Assembly (NCBI RefSeq): GCF_000337135.1
Contig: NZ_AOIN01000059.1
Coordinates: forward strand, 62,001 to 126,000
DNA: 64,000 nucleotides
Direction: 5' to 3'
Source of the DNA: Natrialba chahannaoensis JCM 10990
GTDB lineage: Archaea; Halobacteriota; Halobacteria; Halobacteriales; Natrialbaceae
This document shows, one piece after another, positions 18,262 through 26,342 of the stretch. The notes beneath the pieces were generated by a model. The model was not told the origin of the DNA. It saw only the letters and a list, made by a program, of their open reading frames with translations, and did no database searches. Position 1 is the stretch's first letter, and the number at the start of each line of letters is the position of its first letter. A program made the position numbers and the translations under genes.

Positions 18262-18948
18262 GTGCTGTCGGTCGAACTCCACGCCCACTCGGCGCTGTCG
18301 TACGACGGCCGTGACCCGGTCGAACTCATCTTAGAGCAGGCCGACGCCGTCGGACTCGACGCGATCGCCGTGACAGATCACGACGAGATCGACGCAAGCC
18401 TTGAGGCCGCCGAACGCGCCCCCGACTACGGGCTGGTCGGCATTCCCGCCATGGAAATCTCGAGCAAAGCCGGCCACATCCTCGGCTTCGGACTCGAAGA
18501 AGCCGTTCCGCCGGGCCTCTCCTACGAAACAACTCTCCAAGAGATCCACGACCAAGGCGGCCTCGCCGTGATCCCCCACCCCTTCCAGGAATCGCGCCAC
18601 GGTGTCATGGCCCGCATTTCGCGCGAAGAGCTCGCAATGGGTGACGCCATCGAGGTCTACAACTCGCGGCTGCTGACCGGCCGCGCCAATCGGCAGGCCG
18701 AACGGTTCGCTACATCTCGAAACCTCCCCATGACCGCGGGCAGCGACGCCCACATCAGCGAGATGGTCGGCCAGGCCGTCACCCGCGTCGACGCCGACGA
18801 GCGCTCCGTCGACGCCATCTTGCAGGCGATTCGGGAGGGCCGAACCACAGTCGAAGGCAAACGAACGCCCTGGCACATCAGCTTCCGCCAGGCCGCCGGC
18901 GGCGTCTCGCGGCGGGTCCGAAACGGCGTTCTGGGGCTATTTCAATGA
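18262..18948 (+). CDS. PHP-domain metal-dependent phosphoesterase
   Basis: A 228-aa PHP protein. Metal ligands are in ELHAHSALSYDG (HxH), VTDHDEID, GIPAMEIS (Glu), VIPHPFQ and AGSDAHIS, the usual TrpH/YciV-type arrangement. Such enzymes hydrolyse phosphate esters such as 3',5'-bisphosphonucleotides or short oligonucleotides; the actual substrate is unknown. I placed the start at GTG 18262 because conservation begins there; an in-frame GTG at 18178 would add 28 poorly conserved residues. It overlaps the AsnB-like gene by 4 bp (ATGA), so the two are co-translated. Confidence 0.85.
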   Translation: MLSVELHAHSALSYDGRDPVELILEQADAVGLDAIAVTDHDEIDASLEAAERAPDYGLVGIPAMEISSKAGHILGFGLEEAVPPGLSYETTLQEIHDQGGLAVIPHPFQESRHGVMARISREELAMGDAIEVYNSRLLTGRANRQAERFATSRNLPMTAGSDAHISEMVGQAVTRVDADERSVDAILQAIREGRTTVEGKRTPWHISFRQAAGGVSRRVRNGVLGLFQ

Positions 18949-20117
18949 CTCCCACACCTCCATCGTCCCCACCGTCTGCGCCCGCGACCACACCCCAACT
19001 CCGCGGAACCGACCCCGACACAGTCCGGACCGCACTCGAGTCCGGCGAGCCACTGCCCGGCACGTCCGGCTTCGCTGGCGTCGTCGACATCGACGGCCGA
19101 GACCACCTCGTTCGCGACGTTCTGGGCCGCGTGCCGCTGTTCGTCGAGCGCGATCAGGCCCCGACCCCAACACCGACTGACGCGTGGGCGTACACCCCCG
19201 AAGAACTCGACGCTCCACTCCCGTTTCCCGCTGGAGCCGTCGCCACCCCTGACGACAGTGCACCGCAACAGCGGTGGACGCTCCCCGATCCCGACCCCGA
19301 CCCGATCGAGGATGTCGACACAGCGCGGGCTGTACTCGAGTCCGCCATCGAGACGGCGGCGACCGAGGCCGCTGCAACTGACGCGGATATCGCGGTCGCC
19401 TTTTCGGGCGGTGTCGACTCCGCGCTCGTGGCCGAACTGCTCGATGCGCCGCTGTACGTCGTCGGCTTCCCGGATAGCCACGACGTTGAGGCAGCCCGCA
19501 GTGCCGCAGCAGCGATGGGCCGTGAGCTAACCGTGGTCGAACTCAAGCCGTCCGATCTCGAGCGTGCCGTTCCCGAAATCGCGCGTGCGACCGGGCGGGT
19601 GAACGCGATGGATATTCAGATCGCGCTCCCGCTGTATCTGGTCGGCGAACGCGTCGCTGCTGACGGGTTCGACGCACTCGCCGTGGGACAGGGTGCGGAC
19701 GAACTGTTCGGCGGCTACGAGAAAGTGGTCCGACTCGACCACCGCGTCGAGGCCGAGACGACCCGTGGAGCGGTCCGTGAGCAGATTCGAAGCCTTCCCG
19801 AGCAACTTCCGCGAGACGTACGCGCCATCGAAGCCGCCGGCCTCGAACCGATCGCGCCGCTGTTACACGACGAGGTTGTCGACGCGGCGCTCCGCTTGCC
19901 CGACGAGTTGCTCGCCGACGAGGAAACGCGAAAGCGCGGCTTCCGCCAGGTTGCGGTCGAGTATCTGCCGGAGGAAGTCGCGATGCGGGACAAAAAGGCC
20001 GTGCAGTACGGCAGTCTCGTCGCGCGCGAACTCGACCGGCTGGCCCGCCAGGCGGGCTACAAACGCCGGATGGACGACCACGTGTCGAAGTACGTGGACT
20101 CGCTGCTCGACGAATAG
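18945..20117 (+). CDS. Asparagine synthase C-terminal domain protein without the glutaminase Cys
   Basis: A 390-aa protein. Residues ~120-390 form the ATP-pyrophosphatase domain of asparagine synthetase (AsnB): PP-loop VAFSGGVDSALVAELL and GQGADELFGGYEKVVRLDHR. KRGFRQVAVEYLPEEVAMRDKKAVQYG is at the C-terminus. The N-terminal ~110 residues keep a trace of the class II amidotransferase fold (DVLGRVPLFVE). They lack the N-terminal catalytic Cys and contain Pro/Thr-rich low complexity. It may use ammonia or a different amide donor, or have a different acceptor. It starts inside the PHP stop codon, so the two probably work together. Confidence 0.85.
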   Translation: MTPTPPSSPPSAPATTPQLRGTDPDTVRTALESGEPLPGTSGFAGVVDIDGRDHLVRDVLGRVPLFVERDQAPTPTPTDAWAYTPEELDAPLPFPAGAVATPDDSAPQQRWTLPDPDPDPIEDVDTARAVLESAIETAATEAAATDADIAVAFSGGVDSALVAELLDAPLYVVGFPDSHDVEAARSAAAAMGRELTVVELKPSDLERAVPEIARATGRVNAMDIQIALPLYLVGERVAADGFDALAVGQGADELFGGYEKVVRLDHRVEAETTRGAVREQIRSLPEQLPRDVRAIEAAGLEPIAPLLHDEVVDAALRLPDELLADEETRKRGFRQVAVEYLPEEVAMRDKKAVQYGSLVARELDRLARQAGYKRRMDDHVSKYVDSLLDE

Positions 20118-20119
20118 CG

Positions 20120-20458
20120 TCAGGACGGCAACGGACACAGACTCGCCGTGAAGACCACCGTCTCGTCGGTCTCGTTTTTCGCTCCGTGGGCGACACCCCG
20201 CTCGTGGAGCACAGTTCCCGGCGCGTCGATTTGTTCGTGCTCGTCGTCCTGAATCACCGTCACCGTCCCCTCGAGAACGTGAAAGACGTTCGTGCTGTCG
20301 CCGTGTTCGTGTGCCGCCAGTTCAGCACCGGGGCCGAGCGCGAACGCCTTCACCAGCACGTCGTCGGTGACGACGAGTTCGGTGGACTCGAGTTCCCCTT
20401 CGTCTGGATCAAGCGCTGCCAGTGCGTCGTCGTATCGATCGAGTGATTCCGTGGCCAT
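20120..20458 (-). CDS. Small cupin-domain protein
   Basis: A 112-aa single-domain cupin. Motif 1 is visible as AAHEHGDSTNVFHVLEG (two His and a Glu/His pattern for metal) and motif 2 as PGTVLHERGVAHGAKN. Such small cupins bind a divalent metal and serve as isomerases, dioxygenases or ligand sensors; no specific function can be given. Start at ATG 20458; upstream ATGs at 20485 and 20500 would add weakly conserved residues. It converges with the AsnB-like gene, 3 bp apart. Confidence 0.85.
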   Translation of the reverse strand: MATESLDRYDDALAALDPDEGELESTELVVTDDVLVKAFALGPGAELAAHEHGDSTNVFHVLEGTVTVIQDDEHEQIDAPGTVLHERGVAHGAKNETDETVVFTASLCPLPS

Positions 20459-20535
20459 GGCTATCTGGTAGTCGATTCGTACCATGAACAGATAAAACAA
20501 GACGACAGCCTGGCCCTGCCGGCAGCGCCAGTACG

Positions 20536-21627
20536 TCAGTCCTCGAGTTCCGTCGGCAGCTTATCGGCTGGGTCGTCCGACGTGTTCGCATCGACGGTTC
20601 GGCGGTTCGTCTCGCCGATCCGGTCTGCGATGTTGGCGACGACCTCCTCGACGGACTCCTGTACCGGGCTGTCGTCGTCCTTGACGATCGCACCCTCGCT
20701 TCCCTCCGCACCGAAGTCGGGGTGGATCGGGATCTGGCCGATCAGTGGGACATCGTACTTGTCGACGATGGAATTCGCTCCCTCGGTGCCGAACAGACCG
20801 TGCTGGTCGTCACAGCTCGGACAGACGAACGAGCTCATGTTCTCGACGACGCCCAGCACCGGCGTGTCGTGCTTGTTGAACATCTGAATCCCCTTTCGGG
20901 TGTCCTCCAGGGCCATCTCCTGTGGCGTCGTGACGACGACCGAACCCGTCACCGGCATCGACTGCAGCAGATTCAGCGTCGCGTCACCGGTACCCGGCGG
21001 CAGGTCGACGATGAGGTAGTCCAGGCGACCCCACTCGACACCCTCCAGGAATTTCAGCATGAACTTGTTGACCATCGGGCCGCGGAGAATTGCCGGGTCG
21101 TCCTCCTCTTCCATCATGAAGCCCATACTGATGACGCGGACGCCGTCGGACCGGGGCGGAACGATGTCTTCGCTCGGCGTCACACCGGGTTCGCTTTCGA
21201 CCGGCAGAATCTTCGGGATGTTCGGTCCGTGAATGTCGGCGTCGAGCAGCCCGACCATCGCGCCGCGCTTCTCGAGTCCGGCTGCGAGATTTGCTGCGAC
21301 CGTCGTCTTCCCGACACCGCCTTTCCCGGAGGCGACGGCGATAACGTTGCGAACGCGGGGCAGGACCTCGTCGTCGAAGCCGTGTTCCGCGCCGGCGTGA
21401 GCGCGCAGGTCGGCCTCGAGACCGACGTCGTCACAGACCTCTCGAATCCGGTTGCCAAGCTCCATCTCGGAGGGCGCGTACGGCGTGTTGAACGCGAGCG
21501 AGATGCGAGCGGTCTCGTCCTCGATGGTGACGTCGTTGACGAGTCCGAGCGAGATGATATCCTCGCCGATATCCGGATCCTCGATCCCCTCGAGCTTGAT
21601 CTTGAGTTCGTGTTCTGTAATGCTCAT
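20536..21627 (-). CDS. Mrp/ApbC-type iron-sulfur carrier ATPase
   Basis: A 363-aa protein. Residues ~1-85 form a MIP18/DUF59 domain (IEDPDIGEDIISLGLVNDV). Residues ~90-340 form a deviant Walker A P-loop ATPase, with SGKGGVGKTTVAANLA, DADIHGPNIPKIL, LIVDLPPGTGDATLNLLQ and the CPSC pair (ENMSSFVCPSC) that binds a bridging Fe-S cluster in the dimer. By family it transfers Fe-S clusters to apoproteins in the cytoplasm. The haloarchaeal C-terminal tail (TVDANTSDDPADKL) is acidic and disordered. It stands alone with an ordinary start. Confidence 0.94.
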   Translation of the reverse strand: MSITEHELKIKLEGIEDPDIGEDIISLGLVNDVTIEDETARISLAFNTPYAPSEMELGNRIREVCDDVGLEADLRAHAGAEHGFDDEVLPRVRNVIAVASGKGGVGKTTVAANLAAGLEKRGAMVGLLDADIHGPNIPKILPVESEPGVTPSEDIVPPRSDGVRVISMGFMMEEEDDPAILRGPMVNKFMLKFLEGVEWGRLDYLIVDLPPGTGDATLNLLQSMPVTGSVVVTTPQEMALEDTRKGIQMFNKHDTPVLGVVENMSSFVCPSCDDQHGLFGTEGANSIVDKYDVPLIGQIPIHPDFGAEGSEGAIVKDDDSPVQESVEEVVANIADRIGETNRRTVDANTSDDPADKLPTELED

Positions 21628-21935
21628 ACTGAGTCTGTGTGTTATCTAGAGTACGGTTGCGAAGCGGGATACGTGTGATGGTTCACCTGTGGAACGAGTG
21701 TGCAGCATGTGAACCTGTGGACGGTGTAGACGTGCCGCTTGACTGTAGCTAGCAACAACCCGATCGTCGAAACCCGCTGGAACGAGTACACGAGTGGAAC
21801 CGCAGTGACCCACAAAGACAGCGGGCTCGCTGTCAGCTGTGGTGTCGTCAAGAAATGGTGTGTCGGCGGTGCCGGTTGTAATTCGTGTGAACCGCAAGGC
21901 ACCGGACCGGCACCGCAACGGCACTCGAGTGGTCC
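21628..21935. other. Gene-free gap with inverted repeats
   Basis: No gene is seen in these 308 bases. They hold the start region of the Mrp-type gene on one side and the 3' end of the NrfD operon on the other. Two hairpins are visible: ACAGCG-ggct-CGCTGT near 21820, and an 11-bp inverted repeat listed separately. A lone ACTCGAGT site lies at 21923-21930. Confidence 0.5.
21866..21916 (-). terminator. Inverted repeat downstream of the NrfD operon
   Basis: GCGGTGCCGGT (21866-21876) and ACCGGCACCGC (21906-21916) are perfect 11-bp inverse complements separated by 29 bases. They lie 20-70 nt beyond the stop of the last operon gene on the minus strand. It may act in termination or mRNA end stability. 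No U-run follows, so this is only a suggestion. Confidence 0.35.
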
Positions 21936-22244
21936 TTACGGACCAGGTGCCCCGAGTGGTTCCGGCAGGCCGCCATAGAAGACGACGCCGATGATGACGG
22001 TCAGGATGAACATCCCGATCCACATCTGGGCCGTAATCCCGACGAGGTAGGAGACGCCGAGCAGGCCGGTCTTGCTATCGCGGGGTTGTCCGATGAACCA
22101 GGCAGCGACCATCACGTAGACGGGGACGAGGATGACCCCGAAGATGAGGTAGGTCCCGATGTTCGGGAAGCCCGTCACACCCTCGGTCCCATCGTAGCCG
22201 TGATAGAGGATGAACGAGAGCGCAGTGGTAAGCGCTGGGATCAT
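21936..22244 (-). CDS. Small membrane protein at the end of the NrfD operon
   Basis: A 102-aa protein with about three hydrophobic segments: one at the N-terminus, one around GTYLIFGVILVPVYVMVAAW and one around MWIGMFILTVIIGVVFYGG. The start overlaps the NrfD gene stop by 4 bp, so it is translationally coupled and likely a subunit of the same membrane complex. No named family recognised. A role as a small membrane anchor or quinone-site subunit is inference from position. Confidence 0.75.
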   Translation of the reverse strand: MIPALTTALSFILYHGYDGTEGVTGFPNIGTYLIFGVILVPVYVMVAAWFIGQPRDSKTGLLGVSYLVGITAQMWIGMFILTVIIGVVFYGGLPEPLGAPGP

Positions 22245-23656
22245 GCTTCAACCTCCGGCTGCTCTGCACTTTCGTCTACCGATTCGTGGTCGTGGTCGTG
22301 ACCATGGCCGTGATCGCCACGAAGGTGTTCGACCGCGTGGAGTTCGACCACGGGGACGAGCTTCGACAGCACGAGGAAGAACAGAACAACCATACCGATC
22401 GTTCCGACGATCGACAGGAGTTCGATTACGCTTGGGAAGTATTCTCCCGGTGAGCCATCGTAGATGCTGAACGACGGGTACCAGAAGCCAGAGAGGACGA
22501 AGTACGTCTTCTCGACCAGCGTCGCGGTCAGCACGAGCAGGCCAGCAGCGATCGCGCGGCCCTTACTGAACAGCGACGGGCGGATCGTCTGTGCGAAGAT
22601 GTACACCAGCACGCCGAGCACCATCAGCATCGGGACGACGTACATCGGGTGCGAGAACTTCGACGCAGTTGCGTCTGCGTGGTCCGTCGTTGGGTGGAAA
22701 CTGCCCGTGGCGAGCTGCTGGAGCTGCAGCCAGAGGAACAGCAGGCAGAAGAATCCGAGCCACAGGAGCAACCCACGGAAGATGTCGTCAGTGATGATGT
22801 GGTCCCAGTCGTACGCGCGGCGGAACGCGTAGGACAGGAGGATCACGCCACTGATTGCCGACGTGAGTGCGATCGTCAGGAACTGTGGTCCCTGAATGCC
22901 ACCGAACCAGCCAGGGTAGTTTGGCAGGACGGCGAACAGCCACGGAATGACACCGCCGTGAAGCAGCAGTGGTGCCATGATAATGATCGCGAGTGCGACC
23001 CACCAGACCATCCGGTCGATGACCTTGTCTTCGGCCTTGGTGTAGCCGAGGGTCAGCACGTTGTAGACCGGTGCGAGAAGGTCGGGAAGCTGCTTCCCGC
23101 CTACGTTGGGCGAGAACGATGGCAGGTCATCGCGTAGGCGTGCGATGTCGTATCGGAGCGTGAGCCCGAGGTACGTCGCGGTCAGCACGAAGTAGGCCGT
23201 AATGACAGTAACGTCCCACACCAGTGGCGAGTTGTTGACCGTGATGTGGTAGTGACCGAGGACACTCGTGACCATGCGGTCCGGGCGGCCCATGTGCACC
23301 AGAATGTAGAATCCTGCCGCGGAGAGGCCGGCGAGCGTCAGCATTTCTGCGAGGCGGGCGACCGGCATGTATCGATCCATGCCGAGCAGTCGGACCGCAG
23401 CGGAGAGGATAATTCCGCCGTGTGCGATCCCGACCCACCAGATGAACGCGCCGATGTACAGTCCCCAGGTGACACCGCCACCGCTACCCCAGTCGGAGAG
23501 ACCGGTAACGGCCATTCCCTGTTGCAACTGGTACAGCCACCCGACGAGGAACGCGCCAAGGGCCAGTGCCGAGATGACGAACAGGAGGACGTACTTCTTT
23601 GTGAACGTGTGCATCGGCCGCAGGATGTCGTCCTCAGATGGCGTCTTGGTGCTCAT
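22241..23656 (-). CDS. nrfD: NrfD/PsrC-family membrane quinone-interacting subunit
   Basis: A 471-aa integral membrane protein with about ten hydrophobic helices. The pattern WGLYIGAFIWWVGIAHGGIILSA-like with an early Gly-Ile-Ala-His, and later VHMGRPDRM and LHGGVIPWL, matches NrfD/PsrC proteins. These exchange electrons between the quinone pool and a 4Fe-4S partner. The C-terminus carries a His-rich tail (DHGHGHDHDHE), unusual for the family and possibly metal-binding. The start overlaps the Fe-S subunit stop by 4 bp, showing one operon in the order Fe-S, NrfD, small subunit. Confidence 0.9.
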   Translation of the reverse strand: MSTKTPSEDDILRPMHTFTKKYVLLFVISALALGAFLVGWLYQLQQGMAVTGLSDWGSGGGVTWGLYIGAFIWWVGIAHGGIILSAAVRLLGMDRYMPVARLAEMLTLAGLSAAGFYILVHMGRPDRMVTSVLGHYHITVNNSPLVWDVTVITAYFVLTATYLGLTLRYDIARLRDDLPSFSPNVGGKQLPDLLAPVYNVLTLGYTKAEDKVIDRMVWWVALAIIIMAPLLLHGGVIPWLFAVLPNYPGWFGGIQGPQFLTIALTSAISGVILLSYAFRRAYDWDHIITDDIFRGLLLWLGFFCLLFLWLQLQQLATGSFHPTTDHADATASKFSHPMYVVPMLMVLGVLVYIFAQTIRPSLFSKGRAIAAGLLVLTATLVEKTYFVLSGFWYPSFSIYDGSPGEYFPSVIELLSIVGTIGMVVLFFLVLSKLVPVVELHAVEHLRGDHGHGHDHDHESVDESAEQPEVEA

Positions 23657-25299
23657 AGGGACACCCCAGCGTCACCGACCGTCATCTCGTCGAGGACTTC
23701 CTTGCGGTTGTCTGCGAGCGGCACGGAACGCCCGTCAGCGAGGTCAGCTTCCACGTCCTCGTAGGCAACTGGCCCATCAACCTGCTTTGCCTGCGGGCCT
23801 GGCTCGTTACCCAGGTAGATGATGTTCGGGTTGGTACCCATGTCCTGGAGCAGTTGGAAGTTCGATTCTGGCTCTCCGGCTTCGTTCACGAGGACGGTCT
23901 GTGCCGTGCTCTCGCTTGGGCCATCGAACTCCTCGTCCTCGTCTGGTTCGTCAGCGAGGTCAAGCCCAACGAGGACTTCCTCGCTGTCGAGGTCAAGCCC
24001 GTGTGCTTCGAGCGCATCGAAGGCCTCGATGATGTTCTGTTCGTATTCGACGTATTCAGCATCGCCCTCACCGAAGTCCTCGGAGACGATTTCGATCGCC
24101 TTCATGATCCGGAGGTCCTCCTCGTCGAGGTCCTGGGACGCCTCCAGAACGGACTCTAGGTCGTCGTCCGCACCATCGAGGTCGTCCTCAAGTGCGGCCG
24201 CCGATGGAACGGTCATGTCGATATCAGAGAGCGCCCGACCACGAGCCGGGTTGTCGGCGTACCGCTGTGGGTCGCTGTTCTCGTCGAACATATTACCGAA
24301 CTGGATCGCGTCCGGCGGACAGGCGTCCTCACAGGCAGTCGTACCAACCTTCTCTTCGCCGGCTAGACCGTCTTGGAAGGTTGGACACATCGTACACTTG
24401 CTCATGACGCCACGTGGAGCACGACTGTCGACCCAGCGACCACGGTCGTCGGTCATGTGATCGGCCTCGTGACCTTCTCCTTCCATTTCTTCGTGTGCAT
24501 GTGCCTCGATGTCTTCCGTGGAGACATCCGGTTCGTCCCACTGGAAGTAGTTGACACCGTACGGACAGGCGACCTGACAGTACCGACAGCCGATACAGAC
24601 GTCGTAGTCGGTCAGGACGAGCCCGTCCTTGTCACGAGTGTGACGCGCGGTCGTCGGACAGACCTTCTCACATGGTGCGTCAGTACAGTGCTGGCACGGC
24701 CGGACGAGTCGATTCTGACCGATGTCGACGGCGCTATCGTCCTCGTAGTCGAGGACGTACATCCAGTTGACACCACGGTCCAGGTTGTTTTCCTCTGCAC
24801 AGGCCTTGACACAGGAGAGACACCCGTCACAGCGGTCGAGGTCGATCGCCATGCCCCACTGAACATCCTGCTCAGTGTTGTCGCCTTCCTGGGCGGCGGC
24901 GACGTTCGGCTGGCTCTCGCTGCCACCCTCTGCAGCACCGAAGGCACCGAGACCGACGAAGGCTGCACCGGCACCCATCTTCTTCATCATGTCGCGGCGA
25001 CTCTCTTCGCCGTCGCTGTCGACACTTTTCAGCATCTCGGCGAAGCCGCCAGCATTCTTTTGGGCCTCTTCGTAGGCCTCCTCGGTTGGGCGGTCGTCGA
25101 CGCCGAACTCCTCCATCACGTCGTCGTGATACTTCTCGTGGAAGTCGGCTTCAGAGAGTTCGCCCTTCGTGACGCGCATGGCGTCTTCGGCCATCTGCAT
25201 CCCGAGGTCGCTGTCGTACTCGGTATCGTCGAGCATCGTCTCGAGTTCATTCTCCCACTCTTGGCCGAGTGGGTGGAACGATTCGTCTTCCGTACTCAT
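23653..25299 (-). CDS. Four-cluster 4Fe-4S protein, PsrB/HybA/DmsB-like, with long extensions
   Basis: A 548-aa protein. Residues 1-100 form an acidic helical N-terminal region found in haloarchaeal homologues. A Tat-like motif SRRDMMKKMG followed by a hydrophobic Gly/Ala stretch lies unusually deep, at ~100-125. Four Cys clusters follow: C157-C167, C202-C214, C235-C245 and C302-C327, including CDGCLSCVKAC and CIGCRYCQVACPYG. Residues ~340-548 are acidic and not recognised. It should pass electrons between the NrfD quinone subunit and an oxidoreductase, but no molybdopterin catalytic subunit is encoded in this window. First gene of the three-gene operon. Confidence 0.9.
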   Translation of the reverse strand: MSTEDESFHPLGQEWENELETMLDDTEYDSDLGMQMAEDAMRVTKGELSEADFHEKYHDDVMEEFGVDDRPTEEAYEEAQKNAGGFAEMLKSVDSDGEESRRDMMKKMGAGAAFVGLGAFGAAEGGSESQPNVAAAQEGDNTEQDVQWGMAIDLDRCDGCLSCVKACAEENNLDRGVNWMYVLDYEDDSAVDIGQNRLVRPCQHCTDAPCEKVCPTTARHTRDKDGLVLTDYDVCIGCRYCQVACPYGVNYFQWDEPDVSTEDIEAHAHEEMEGEGHEADHMTDDRGRWVDSRAPRGVMSKCTMCPTFQDGLAGEEKVGTTACEDACPPDAIQFGNMFDENSDPQRYADNPARGRALSDIDMTVPSAAALEDDLDGADDDLESVLEASQDLDEEDLRIMKAIEIVSEDFGEGDAEYVEYEQNIIEAFDALEAHGLDLDSEEVLVGLDLADEPDEDEEFDGPSESTAQTVLVNEAGEPESNFQLLQDMGTNPNIIYLGNEPGPQAKQVDGPVAYEDVEADLADGRSVPLADNRKEVLDEMTVGDAGVSL

Positions 25300-25431
25300 C
25301 GCGTTAGAACACCTCTTGACATACGATTCCAGTCACAACGTGAGTACGCAACGGCACCCACTTGAATACGTTCATTTGCGGTTCCTCTAGAACGCACTCA
25401 CAACTAGATATGTAAGAAGAACACAGTCGAT

Positions 25432-25447
25432 TTCCACACCGTGGGAA
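25432..25447. promoter_or_regulatory. Candidate operator TTCC-N8-GGAA upstream of the Fe-S/NrfD operon
   Basis: TTCC and GGAA flank ACACCGTG, about 130-150 bp upstream of the Fe-S gene start. A closely similar site (TTCC-N9-GGAA ending GTGGGAA) occurs at 26217-26233, upstream of the HTH_10 regulator gene. The two sites share the half CG-GTGGGAA. Binding by the regulator is inference. Confidence 0.4.
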
Positions 25448-25453
25448 CCAGGG

Positions 25454-25465
25454 CGAATATATTCG
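25454..25465. promoter_or_regulatory. Perfect 12-bp palindrome CGAATATATTCG
   Basis: Seven bases from the TTCC-N8-GGAA site and between the regulator stop and the Fe-S operon. A perfect AT-cored palindrome here is a plausible second operator, or an overlapping promoter element. Confidence 0.4.
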
Positions 25466-25489
25466 TGTGTATAAGTACTGGCAGTCCCG

Positions 25490-26164
25490 TCAGCTACGTG
25501 CAAGCTGATCTTCGATCGCAGTTTCGGGGTCGGTGTCCGGGACGCGGTCGAGGAATCGCTTGATAATCGCCTCCTCCGCGCGGTGGAGTGTCTCGCTGCA
25601 TGTCGACTTCGCAATGCCAAGATGCTCGGCCAGTTCGGTCAGTGAACTCCGACGCGGCGTATCGTAGTAACCCTGCTCGACGGCAGCAGCGAGCACCTCG
25701 AACTGTCGATCCGAGAGCAGTTGACTCTCGTGTAGCTGCTCAGTGACAGTCTCGATGCGATACTGCAACCCCAGTTGTTCGAACTGCGCTGCGAGTTCAC
25801 CCAGCCGCTCGCGCGAACCGGTCACCTCGACCGTCGCGAGGCCGTCCTGAATCGTCACCGGCAACTCGATCGGCATGCCGGCGTCCCGCGAGGAAAAGAG
25901 CAACAACGGCTTCGTCGTCTCGAAATGCACCGTCGCCTCGCCATCGCTTCGCTGTGTGAGCGTCACCTCCGTCAGCTGCGGATGGTCGTTCATCGTCTCG
26001 AGTACCTGCTCGACGTTCGACCCGGTGATCTGGACGAGCGCGAAGCCGGTGTCTGCATCGGGAACCGCGGCGAGCACCCGGAACGTCGCGTCCGGGTTCG
26101 CGGTCGATACCTGCTGAATCCAGACGTGGTCGGGCAGCGTGATAGTGAGGGTCGCCTGCGCCAT
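25490..26164 (-). CDS. HTH_10 (bacterio-opsin-activator-like) regulator
   Basis: A 224-aa regulator. Residues ~1-150 form a Bat-type sensory beta domain (ITLPDHVWIQQVSTANPD). The C-terminal ~60 residues are an HTH_10 DNA-binding domain: LSDRQFEVLAAAVEQGYYDTP, then SLTELAEHLGIAKSTCSETL and HRAEEAIIKRFL. DmsR, which controls DMSO/TMAO respiration in Halobacterium, belongs to this group. The gene sits directly upstream of the Fe-S/NrfD operon on the same strand and shares a candidate operator with it, so it probably regulates that operon. The signal is unknown. Confidence 0.9.
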   Translation of the reverse strand: MAQATLTITLPDHVWIQQVSTANPDATFRVLAAVPDADTGFALVQITGSNVEQVLETMNDHPQLTEVTLTQRSDGEATVHFETTKPLLLFSSRDAGMPIELPVTIQDGLATVEVTGSRERLGELAAQFEQLGLQYRIETVTEQLHESQLLSDRQFEVLAAAVEQGYYDTPRRSSLTELAEHLGIAKSTCSETLHRAEEAIIKRFLDRVPDTDPETAIEDQLARS

Positions 26165-26216
26165 GGCAATCGTTCATCTGAGTGTTTGGACTGCACAACC
26201 AATAGGCTCAGTCACA

Positions 26217-26233
26217 TTCCTACCGCGTGGGAA
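26217..26233. promoter_or_regulatory. Candidate operator TTCC-N9-GGAA upstream of the HTH_10 gene
   Basis: Located 53-69 bp upstream of the regulator start. It resembles the site at 25432-25447 (spacer 9 rather than 8). Together they suggest autoregulation plus control of the downstream operon. Confidence 0.4.
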
Positions 26234-26342
26234 TGACCGAGCGGGCCGGTCGAGAAGGGAAAATTCAACGAAGGAGGTTTCAGACCGGAGAGGGTCACAC
26301 CTGTCGTGCAGATTGGACTCTCGAGAATTCCCACACACCGTC

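Noticed and set aside
24373-25365. 330-codon open frame opposite the Fe-S protein gene
   Set aside because: Shadow frame; the minus strand encodes four clear Cys clusters.
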